DNA of 64,000 nucleotides from Frankia sp. AgB1.9 (GTDB lineage Bacteria; Actinomycetota; Actinomycetes; Frankiales; Frankiaceae). The stretch lies in the NCBI RefSeq assembly GCF_016786355.1, contig NZ_JADWYX010000030.1, positions 28,483 through 92,482 on the forward strand, written 5' to 3'. Position 1 is the first letter of the stretch. Each line of letters starts with the position of its first letter. This document shows positions 58,068-64,000 of the stretch, one piece after another. The notes beneath the pieces were generated by a model. That model did no database searches, was not told where the DNA came from, and saw nothing but the letters and a program-made list of their open reading frames with translations. Position numbers and translations under genes: made by a program.

Positions 58068-59258
58068 ATGCACGCGCTCGACGGCGTCAAGGTTCTCGAT
58101 CTCGGCACGTTCATCGCCGGGCCGTTCTGCGCCACTGTGCTGGGGGAGTTCGGGGCCGAGGTGGTCAAGGTCGAGCGTCCCGGTGGCGGCGACCACCTGC
58201 GTCGCTTCGGCACGGACACGGAGTGCGGCGACACGCTGGTCTGGCTCTCCGAGGCGCGCAACAAGCGGTCGGTCACGATCAACTTCGCCGACCCGCGCGG
58301 CCTGGAGCTGGTCCGCGAGCTGATCGTCTGGGCCGACATCGTCATCGAGAACTTCCGCCCCGGGGTCATGGAGAAGTGGGGCCTCGGCCCGGAGGCGGTC
58401 CAGGAGATCAACCCGCGAGCGATCATGCTGCGGGTCTCCGCCTACGGGCAGAGTGGTCCGCTGCGTGATCTGCCGGGCTTCGCCCGGATCGCGCACGCGT
58501 TCTCGGGACTGGCCTATCTCGCCGGCGAGCCGGACCGGGTGCCGGTCACCCCCGGCTCCACCTCGCTGGCCGACTACATGACGGGCATGTACGGCGTCAT
58601 CGGCGTGCTGATGGCGCTGCGGGCCCGGGACGCCACCGGCCGCGGCCAGGTCGTCGACATCGCGCTGTTCGAGACGATCTTCCGGGCGCTCGACGAGCTC
58701 GCCCCGGCCTACCAGAAGTACGGCTACGTCCGGGAGCGGATGGGCGCGGACACGGTGAACGTCGTCCCGCACAGCCACTACCGGACCGCCGACGACCAGT
58801 ACGTCGCGATCGCCTGCTCCCACGACGACATGTTCCGCCGGCTCGCGCTCGCGATGGGGCGCCCCGAGCTGTCCGCGCCGGACCGGTTCGGGCCGAAGCA
58901 GAACCGGCTCGCGGCCCGCGACGAGGTCAACAAGATCGTGGCGGAGTGGGTCGGCTCGCTGACCTGCGACGAGGTCGTCGCACGCTGCCGCGCGCAGGAC
59001 GTGCCGGCCGGCAAGGTCAACTCGATCGCCGACATCTTCGCCGACCCCCAGTACGCCCACCGCGGGACGATCACCACCCAGGAGTCCCGGATCGGCCCGC
59101 TCGCCGTGCCCGGGGTGGTGCCGACGCTGTCCGAGACGCCCGGCGAGATCCGCTGGCTGGGCCCGGAGCTCGGTGCGCACACCGACGGCGTCCTCGACGA
59201 GATCCTCGGCCGCTCGGCCGACGAGATCACCCAGCTGCGCGCGGACGGCGTGGTCTAG
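58068..59258 (+). CDS. CaiB/BaiF family III CoA-transferase
   Basis: 396 residues, full family length. VKVLDLGTFIAGPFCATVLGEFGAEVVKVERPGGGDHLR, catalytic D169 in TSLADYMTG (same number as in formyl-CoA transferase), and the closing GLG/E-LGAHTDGVLDEIL. ATG with GGAGG 7 nt upstream. The promoter gap has TTCTC and GGAAT-type half sites (57993-58020) but no clean palindrome. Confidence 0.94.
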   Translation: MHALDGVKVLDLGTFIAGPFCATVLGEFGAEVVKVERPGGGDHLRRFGTDTECGDTLVWLSEARNKRSVTINFADPRGLELVRELIVWADIVIENFRPGVMEKWGLGPEAVQEINPRAIMLRVSAYGQSGPLRDLPGFARIAHAFSGLAYLAGEPDRVPVTPGSTSLADYMTGMYGVIGVLMALRARDATGRGQVVDIALFETIFRALDELAPAYQKYGYVRERMGADTVNVVPHSHYRTADDQYVAIACSHDDMFRRLALAMGRPELSAPDRFGPKQNRLAARDEVNKIVAEWVGSLTCDEVVARCRAQDVPAGKVNSIADIFADPQYAHRGTITTQESRIGPLAVPGVVPTLSETPGEIRWLGPELGAHTDGVLDEILGRSADEITQLRADGVV

Positions 59259-59376
59259 CCACGCGGTCCGGGTGCGCCACCCATCGCCACCCCATGGCCA
59301 CACCTGACCCATCACCGCACATCGGCGCCGGACGGAACAGCTCCGGGCCGAGATCATCCCGAGGAGGGGGTGGAGA

Positions 59377-60669
59377 ATGTCCAGCATCGACAAGCTGGCC
59401 ACCGGCCGCGAGAAGTACACGCTGGATTACCCGGAGCTTGGCACCGGCCCGGTCAGCTACGAGGACTCGATCTCCGAGGAGTTCTTCGAGGCCGAGCGCG
59501 AGGCCATCTTCAAGCGGACCTGGCTGAAGGTCGGCCGGATCGAGCAGCTGCCGCGCAACGGCACGTTCTTCACCCGGGAGCTCAAGGGCCTGGGCTCGAT
59601 CGTGATCAGTCGCCACACCGACGGCAAGGTCTACGCGCTGCACAACATCTGCGCCCACCGCGGCAACAAGGTGGTCTGGCAGGAGCACCCGGCCGAGGAG
59701 TCCAAGGGCTCGGCCCGCCAGTTCCAGTGCAAGTACCACGGCTGGCGCTACGGCCTCGACGGCAAGTGCAGCTACGTCACCAAGCGGGACCAGTTCTTCG
59801 ACTCGCTGCCCGACGAGCTGGCCATGCCGCAGCTGCAGTGCGAGGTCTTCGCCGGCTTCATCTTCGTGAACTTCTCCGCGGACGCCCCGCCGCTGCGCGA
59901 GTTCCTCGGCGAGAAGCTCGTCCGTGAGCTGGAGTGCTGGCCGTACGAGAAGTTCACGAACCACTGGTCGTTCCGGACCTACGTCAAGGGCAACTGGAAG
60001 ATCGGCATCGACGCGCTGCTGGAGTGGTACCACCCGGCGTACGTGCACGGCCGTTTCCTCGACGTCGACGTGAACCAGGCCGAGAAGCTCGTCCCCCCGA
60101 TGGACAGCTACCACTACGACCTGTTCACGCCGCACATGCTGACCTCGGTGCCCGGCCCGCCGCCGCTGAAGAAGAAGCAGGGCTCGGTCGGCCCGCCCGA
60201 GCGCAGCGAGGACTGGATCTACAAGCTGTTCCGGGCCGGTCTGTTCGGCCCGGACGACCTGCGCGACGACCTCGGGTACCTGACGCCGGAGCGCAACCCG
60301 GGTGAGGTCCGGTACTGGAGCAACGACCAGTACTGGCTGTTCCCGAACCTGTCGATCCAGCTGTGGGGCCGCGGCTACGTCATCACCTATCAGTACATCC
60401 CGGACTCGGTGGGCGGCCACAACTACGAGGTCGACATCTACTTCCCCGAGCCGAAGACCGCCTCCGAGCGCCTCGCCCAGGAGGTCGTGGTCGACTCGAC
60501 CATCGAGTTCGCCATGCAGGACACGAACACGGTCGAGGCGTCCTACTCGGCGCTGGCCAACCGGGCGCTGCAGCAGTTCCACCTGTCCGACATGGAGCTG
60601 ATGATCCGCCAGTTCCACCACGTCGTCCGCCAGGCCGTCGCCGCCCACCGGGCCGGCAACGACAAGTAG
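59377..60669 (+). CDS. Rieske non-heme iron oxygenase, alpha subunit
   Basis: 430 residues. Rieske cluster C92-x-H94 (ICAHRGN) and C118-x2-H121 (FQCKYHGWRYG); mononuclear iron ligands H219 and H224 in EWYHPAYVH, with a C-terminal aspartate candidate in AMQDTNTVE. Ring- or side-chain-hydroxylating oxygenase. No beta subunit of the usual kind follows; instead a small unknown protein and a TauD-type dioxygenase. It needs a reductase; the KshB-like protein at 5502 is the only candidate in the window. ATG with GGAGGGGGTGG upstream. Confidence 0.94.
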   Translation: MSSIDKLATGREKYTLDYPELGTGPVSYEDSISEEFFEAEREAIFKRTWLKVGRIEQLPRNGTFFTRELKGLGSIVISRHTDGKVYALHNICAHRGNKVVWQEHPAEESKGSARQFQCKYHGWRYGLDGKCSYVTKRDQFFDSLPDELAMPQLQCEVFAGFIFVNFSADAPPLREFLGEKLVRELECWPYEKFTNHWSFRTYVKGNWKIGIDALLEWYHPAYVHGRFLDVDVNQAEKLVPPMDSYHYDLFTPHMLTSVPGPPPLKKKQGSVGPPERSEDWIYKLFRAGLFGPDDLRDDLGYLTPERNPGEVRYWSNDQYWLFPNLSIQLWGRGYVITYQYIPDSVGGHNYEVDIYFPEPKTASERLAQEVVVDSTIEFAMQDTNTVEASYSALANRALQQFHLSDMELMIRQFHHVVRQAVAAHRAGNDK

Positions 60670-60683
60670 GGGAGCCCGCCATC

Positions 60684-61028
60684 ATGACCACCACGACGGG
60701 CGCCCTGCTGCCCGAGAAGTTCAGCGTTCTCGACTCCTGGGTCGCCGACTGGTCGCTGGCCACCCGGACCGAGCGGTACGCCAGGCGGCTGTCGAAGAAC
60801 ATCGACGAGCTGTCCGCGTTCTACGACGCGGTCGCGCCGCTGGCGGAAGAGGCGATCGAGTACCTCGACACCCTCGACATCAACGAACTGCCCGAGGACG
60901 CCACCCGGCTGCTGAACCTGCTCTACTCGTTCATCCTCGTCTCCTACCCGGTGAACATCTTCAAGCAGCCCCGCATCCCGGACTCGGGCGCGGCGTTCTT
61001 CAACAACGTGGTCGAGCCGGCTATCTAA
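60684..61028 (+). CDS. small helical protein of unknown function linked to the Rieske oxygenase
   Basis: 114 residues, no family recognised. Predicted mostly helical: LDSWVADWSLATRTERYARRLSKNIDELSAFYDAVAPLAEEAIEYLDTLDINELPEDATRLLNLLYSFILVSYPVNIFKQPRIPD, split here only for reading. Acidic, no signal peptide, no cysteine or histidine motifs for metals. 14 nt after the Rieske gene and 11 nt before the TauD gene, so it belongs to that operon and may be an oxygenase accessory subunit or chaperone (inference). ATG with GGGGAGCC upstream. Confidence 0.85.
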   Translation: MTTTTGALLPEKFSVLDSWVADWSLATRTERYARRLSKNIDELSAFYDAVAPLAEEAIEYLDTLDINELPEDATRLLNLLYSFILVSYPVNIFKQPRIPDSGAAFFNNVVEPAI

Positions 61029-61039
61029 GCGAGGCGCAG

Positions 61040-61876
61040 GTGAGTATCACCAGGACAAAGATCACGCCGACGACCGGCGTGGAGATTTCCGGTCTGTCCG
61101 GCTCCGCGCTGGTCGACCAGGCGGTCGCCGACGACACCCTGGCCGCCCTCGACGCGGGCGGCGTCGTGATCTTCCGGGAGGCGAACGTCGACGACGCCGA
61201 GCTGGTGGCGTTCAGCCGCCTGCTCGGCGAGGTGCTGCCGCCCAAGCACGGCAAGGTGAAGGGCCACCCGGACGTCCAGGCGATCACTCGTGACGCGGCC
61301 AAGAGCAGGATGGCGGCGTACCGCGAGGCGACGTTCTGGTGGCACTTCGACGGCTCGACCGACACCCTGCCGGACAAGTACACGCTGCTCACCGCGCGCG
61401 AGGTCTCTGGCGACGGCGACGGCGACACCGAGTTCGCCAACACCTACGCGGCCTACGACTCGCTCACCGACGAGGAGAAGGCCGAGCTGGCGGGCCTGCG
61501 GGTGGTGCACAGCTTCGAGACGTCGCAGCGCAACGTCTACCCGAACCCGAGTCCTGAGGAGAAGGCGGCCTGGGACCGTATCCCGTCCCGGGAACACCCG
61601 CTCGTCTGGCATCGGCGTAGCGGCCGGCGGTCGCTGCTGCTCGGCGCGACCGCCGGCGAGGTCATCGGGGTGGCCCCCGAGGCGGCCCGGCCGCTGCTGG
61701 ATCGGCTGCTCGAGCGAGCGACCGCGCCCGAGTTTGTGGTACGCCATAAGTGGCAGCGTGGCGACCTGGTCATCTGGGACAACACGGGCATGCTGCATCG
61801 GGCGATGCCCTACGGCGAAGGCTCCAGCCGGCTGATGCATCGCACGTCGATCGTCGGCGACGAGGCCATCGCCTGA
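61040..61876 (+). CDS. TauD/TfdA family 2-oxoglutarate/Fe(II) dioxygenase
   Basis: 278 residues. Iron facial triad H102-x-D104 (WWHFDGS) and H253 (MLHRAMP), with R264 or R268 binding 2-oxoglutarate (SRLMHRTS). Hydroxylates an unactivated carbon, often releasing sulfite, an ether alcohol or an aldehyde. GTG with GAGG 6 nt upstream. Last gene of the Rieske operon, so the operon offers two different oxygenation chemistries. Confidence 0.93.
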   Translation: MSITRTKITPTTGVEISGLSGSALVDQAVADDTLAALDAGGVVIFREANVDDAELVAFSRLLGEVLPPKHGKVKGHPDVQAITRDAAKSRMAAYREATFWWHFDGSTDTLPDKYTLLTAREVSGDGDGDTEFANTYAAYDSLTDEEKAELAGLRVVHSFETSQRNVYPNPSPEEKAAWDRIPSREHPLVWHRRSGRRSLLLGATAGEVIGVAPEAARPLLDRLLERATAPEFVVRHKWQRGDLVIWDNTGMLHRAMPYGEGSSRLMHRTSIVGDEAIA

Positions 61877-61920
61877 CAGCAGTCCGGCGAGGTACGCCCC
61901 GCGGCGTGCACCCGGCCAGG

Positions 61921-61965
61921 TGCCCGTGAACCAGCCGACTCCGCTAGCCGGCCGTCTCACGGGCA
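61921..61965 (+). terminator. hairpin after the Rieske/TauD operon
   Basis: TGCCCGTGA ... TCACGGGCA, perfect 9-bp stem with a 27-nt loop that holds a further CCGGC pairing. 44 nt after the TauD stop. Confidence 0.55.
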
Positions 61966-62017
61966 TCCACGCTTCTGCTGATCATTGGCGCATCAAGGAC
62001 CCAGGAGGTTCGGAACA

Positions 62018-62773
62018 GTGACCGAACGACGAACGGCGCTCGTCACCGGCGGTGGCTCGGGAATCGGGCGAGCGTGCGCCCACCGGCTCGCCGCGGACGG
62101 TTTCGCGGTGGCTGTCCTGGACCTCAACGAGGACACGACCAAGCAGGTGGTCGAGGAGATCACCGCGGCCGGCCATGAGGCGATCGCCGTCGGTGGCGTC
62201 GACGTGTCCGACCGGGCGGCGGTCAACGCCGCGGTCGAGAGCGTCCGCGCGCAGCTTGGCCCGATCCTCGCCCTGGTCAACAGCGCGGGCATCACCGGTT
62301 TCCGCCAGTTCCTCAAGATCAGTGACGCGTCCTGGGACAAGACGATCGCGGTCAACCTGAATGGCCCGTTCTACCTGTCCCAGGCGGTCCTGCCCGACAT
62401 GATCGCCGCGCACTGGGGCCGGATCGTGAACATCTCGTCCTCGTCGGCGCAGGGCGGCCAGCAGTACATGGCGCACTACGTGTCCTCCAAGGCCGGGTTG
62501 ATCGGTATGACGAAGTCGCTCGCGCTGGAGTTCGGCGAGCACGGCGTCACGGTGAACACCATTCCGCCGGGCTTCGTCGACACGCCGATGATGCGTGAGT
62601 CCGAGCGTCGCGGCATGTTCGGCGGAAGCGTGGAGGACCACGAGAAGAAGACGCCGGTGCGTCGGGCCGGAAAGCCCGAGGACATCGCCGCGGCCACCTC
62701 GTTCCTGTGCCGTGACGAGGCCAGCTACATCACCGGCCAGGTCATCGGCGTCAACGGCGGCCGCAACACCTGA
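62018..62773 (+). CDS. SDR family oxidoreductase (3-oxoacyl-ACP/CoA reductase-like)
   Basis: 251 residues. VTGGGSGIGRA, N113 (AVNLNG), S141, Y154 and K158 (HYVSSKAG), PPGFVDTPM. D35 (VLDLN) favours NAD. GTG 62018 has AGGAGG 9 nt upstream. C-terminal ITGQVIGVNGGRNT is standard. Likely 3-hydroxyacyl-CoA or alcohol dehydrogenase in the same pathway; followed 124 bp later by a second SDR gene. Confidence 0.93.
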   Translation: MTERRTALVTGGGSGIGRACAHRLAADGFAVAVLDLNEDTTKQVVEEITAAGHEAIAVGGVDVSDRAAVNAAVESVRAQLGPILALVNSAGITGFRQFLKISDASWDKTIAVNLNGPFYLSQAVLPDMIAAHWGRIVNISSSSAQGGQQYMAHYVSSKAGLIGMTKSLALEFGEHGVTVNTIPPGFVDTPMMRESERRGMFGGSVEDHEKKTPVRRAGKPEDIAAATSFLCRDEASYITGQVIGVNGGRNT

Positions 62774-62897
62774 GCCGGGCGTCGTCCCGCGGATCCTCTG
62801 GGCCCACCGCCGTACCGGCGCCGGTGGGAAGGGGGATTCGCGGGACTGGCGTGGGAAAGAGTCTTCGAACGCGGTGACGCGGGTGACGGAGGATGTG

Positions 62898-63635
62898 GTG
62901 GGACGGCTCGACGGCAAGGTGGCGATCGTGACCGGCGCCGGTTCAGGAATCGGCAGGGCGTCCGCGTTGCTCTTCGCGCGGGAAGGCGCCCGCGTCGTCT
63001 GCGCGGACCGGAACGGCTCGGAGAAGGAAACGGCCGCCGAGATCGGCGCCGACGCCGTCGCGGTTCAGGCGGACGTGGCCGTCGGCGAGCAGGTCGCGAA
63101 CCTGGTCGACACCGCGGTCCGCACCTTCGGCAAGCTCGACGTGCTTTTCAACAATGCTGGGATCTCCGGGCCGTCCGGGCTCATCCACGAGCTCGACGAG
63201 GAGATCTTGGACCAGCTGCTCGCGGTGAACATCAAGGGCGTGTTCTTCGGCATCAAGTACGCCGTGCCCAGGATGCTCGAGAACGGCGGCGGGTCGATCA
63301 TCAACACGGCCTCGAACGCCGGCATGGTCGGCTGGAAGGGCAAGGCCGGATACTCGGCGGCCAAGGGCGGCGTCGTGCTGCTGACGAAGTCGGCCGCGCT
63401 CGACTATGCGAAGTCCGGCATCCGGGTGAACGCGATCTGTCCCGGGATGACCTGGACGGGCATGGCCGAAGCGCAGGCGCCCGCGCCGCCGCAGGACATC
63501 AAGGTGCCCAACCCGATGGCCCGCTTCGGGCGGCCCAGCGAGCTCGCCGCGGCCGCGCTGTTCCTGGCCAGCGACGAGTCCTCCTACATGACCGGTGTGG
63601 CGATGCCCGTCGACGGAGGCTACGTCGCCCGCTGA
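62898..63635 (+). CDS. SDR family oxidoreductase
   Basis: 245 residues. VTGAGSGIGRA, N111, S139, Y152, K156 complete. Start is uncertain: GTG 62898 has GGAGG 5 nt upstream and gives the family N-terminus MGRLDGKVAI; GTG 62883 and 62895 are alternatives adding 1-5 residues. D37 (CADRN) favours NAD. Ends at a strong hairpin, convergent with the partial gene at the right edge. Confidence 0.92.
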   Translation: MGRLDGKVAIVTGAGSGIGRASALLFAREGARVVCADRNGSEKETAAEIGADAVAVQADVAVGEQVANLVDTAVRTFGKLDVLFNNAGISGPSGLIHELDEEILDQLLAVNIKGVFFGIKYAVPRMLENGGGSIINTASNAGMVGWKGKAGYSAAKGGVVLLTKSAALDYAKSGIRVNAICPGMTWTGMAEAQAPAPPQDIKVPNPMARFGRPSELAAAALFLASDESSYMTGVAMPVDGGYVAR

Positions 63636-63650
63636 GCACGATGGATTGAC

Positions 63651-63681
63651 AGGCCGGCTGGTGTTTTGCACCGGCCGGCCT
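63651..63681. terminator. bidirectional terminator
   Basis: AGGCCGGCTGGTG-TTTTG-CACCGGCCGGCCT, 13-bp stem with one G-T wobble, between the convergent SDR and substrate-binding protein genes. Confidence 0.75.
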
Positions 63682-63829
63682 TGTCGTTGGGAACGGACAT
63701 GCCGTTCCGGGTGCCGACCCTGTCCGGTTGGACGCCCTCGACCGGAACGCCGACGGCCGAGGCCGGCGCGCCCCCAGGTGGGAAGCGCGCCGACCCCGGC
63801 CGGTTGTCGTTCGGGTCAGGAGCGGCGGA

Positions 63830-64000
63830 TCAGGTAGCCGCGGAGACCGTCTTGCCCGGGACGATGTCGCCGCAGACCGGGATGGCGTTCGGGACGGGCT
63901 TGAAGGTGCTGCCCTCCAGCTTCGCGATCCACTGGCAGTTGTCGGCGCCGGCCACGATGTTCTCGCGGTCGTTGATGTCGAGCTTGTGGCTGCCGTAGAG
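63830..64000 (-). CDS. C-terminus of a substrate-binding lipoprotein-like protein, cut by window edge
   Basis: 56 C-terminal residues on the minus strand, open to the window edge, ending GKTVSAAT. The segment NCQWIAKLEGSTFKPVPNAI followed by PVCGDIVPGK has the same Cys-x-x-aromatic ... Phe-x-Pro ... Cys-Gly pattern as the C-termini of the two substrate-binding proteins at 28739 and 30370, so it is probably a third member. N-terminal part not visible, so lipobox and fold cannot be confirmed. Confidence 0.7.
   Translation of the reverse strand, partial: LYGSHKLDINDRENIVAGADNCQWIAKLEGSTFKPVPNAIPVCGDIVPGKTVSAAT

Noticed and set aside
59377..60669. Naming the Rieske protein KshA to match the KshB-like reductase
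   Set aside because: They are 53 kb apart, and the Rieske gene is coupled to a small unknown protein and a TauD gene, unlike KshA loci; sequence alone does not support it.
62595..62897. Upstream extension of the last SDR gene by about 100 codons
   Set aside because: It would overlap the preceding SDR gene in another frame; the Rossmann strand starts right after GTG 62898.

Overview
This window is a very GC-rich stretch with GTG/TTG starts, many 1-8 nt gene overlaps and four F420-type (LLM class) oxidoreductases. That combination points to an actinobacterium. The mix of acyl-CoA dehydrogenase pairs, CaiB/BaiF CoA-transferases, P450s and N-terminal coding repeats looks most like the Frankia/Pseudofrankia group; this placement is inference, not a database result. 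No rRNA, tRNA, CRISPR array or transposase was found.

Layout. 1-5.4 kb: end of an acyl-CoA ligase overlapping a two-subunit B12-dependent acyl-CoA mutase, then an F420-type oxidoreductase and a CoA-transferase. 5.5-12.5 kb: a KshB-like flavin/2Fe-2S reductase divergent from an acyl-CoA ligase, then an acyl-CoA dehydrogenase pair, a crotonase and a further dehydrogenase. 12.6-14.6 kb: an island of different character, an AAA ATPase overlapping a PIN-like nuclease, flanked by a terminator and a mobile palindrome. 14.7-23.2 kb: oxidoreductases, two aldehyde/hydroxyacid dehydrogenases, an unusual amidohydrolase, SnoaL-like protein and another dehydrogenase pair. 23.7-31.7 kb: a lipoprotein, a crotonase/dehydrogenase operon with a divergent TetR, and two tandem orphan substrate-binding lipoproteins. 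31.8-45.8 kb: two long minus-strand catabolic operons (one led by its own TetR), an MFS exporter, another dehydrogenase pair and an SDR/SnoaL pair. 45.9-59.3 kb: a fused double CoA-transferase, two P450s (one with its ferredoxin), a VapBC-type toxin-antitoxin pair, aldehyde dehydrogenase, CitE-like lyase and a CoA-transferase. 59.4-64 kb: a Rieske oxygenase with a small unknown protein and a TauD-type dioxygenase, two SDRs and the tail of a third substrate-binding protein.

How it works together. The genes describe a supply line for acyl-CoA catabolism of one or more unidentified hydrophobic or cyclic carboxylic acids: capture (substrate-binding lipoproteins), oxygenation (P450s, Rieske, TauD), alcohol/aldehyde oxidation (ADH, SDRs, ALDHs), CoA activation (two ligases, three CoA-transferases), alpha-beta dehydrogenation (ten acyl-CoA dehydrogenase genes, four of them in overlapping or abutting alpha/beta pairs), crotonase steps, CitE-type C-C cleavage and carbon-skeleton rearrangement by the B12 mutase. 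No complete named pathway can be assigned.

Structure beyond genes. Five copies of a roughly 77-82 bp intergenic palindrome (ends GATCGCCG...CGGCGATC) are scattered through the window. A palindromic operator with core AGAAY-N3-RTTCT recurs in front of several catabolic units and both TetR genes, suggesting a local regulon. A second motif (GACGTC core with TT/AA flanks) occurs in other divergent promoters. Two further small repeat families sit at or near gene 5' ends (a 27-bp duplicated unit; a longer repeat at GTGA stop/start overlaps of two dehydrogenases).
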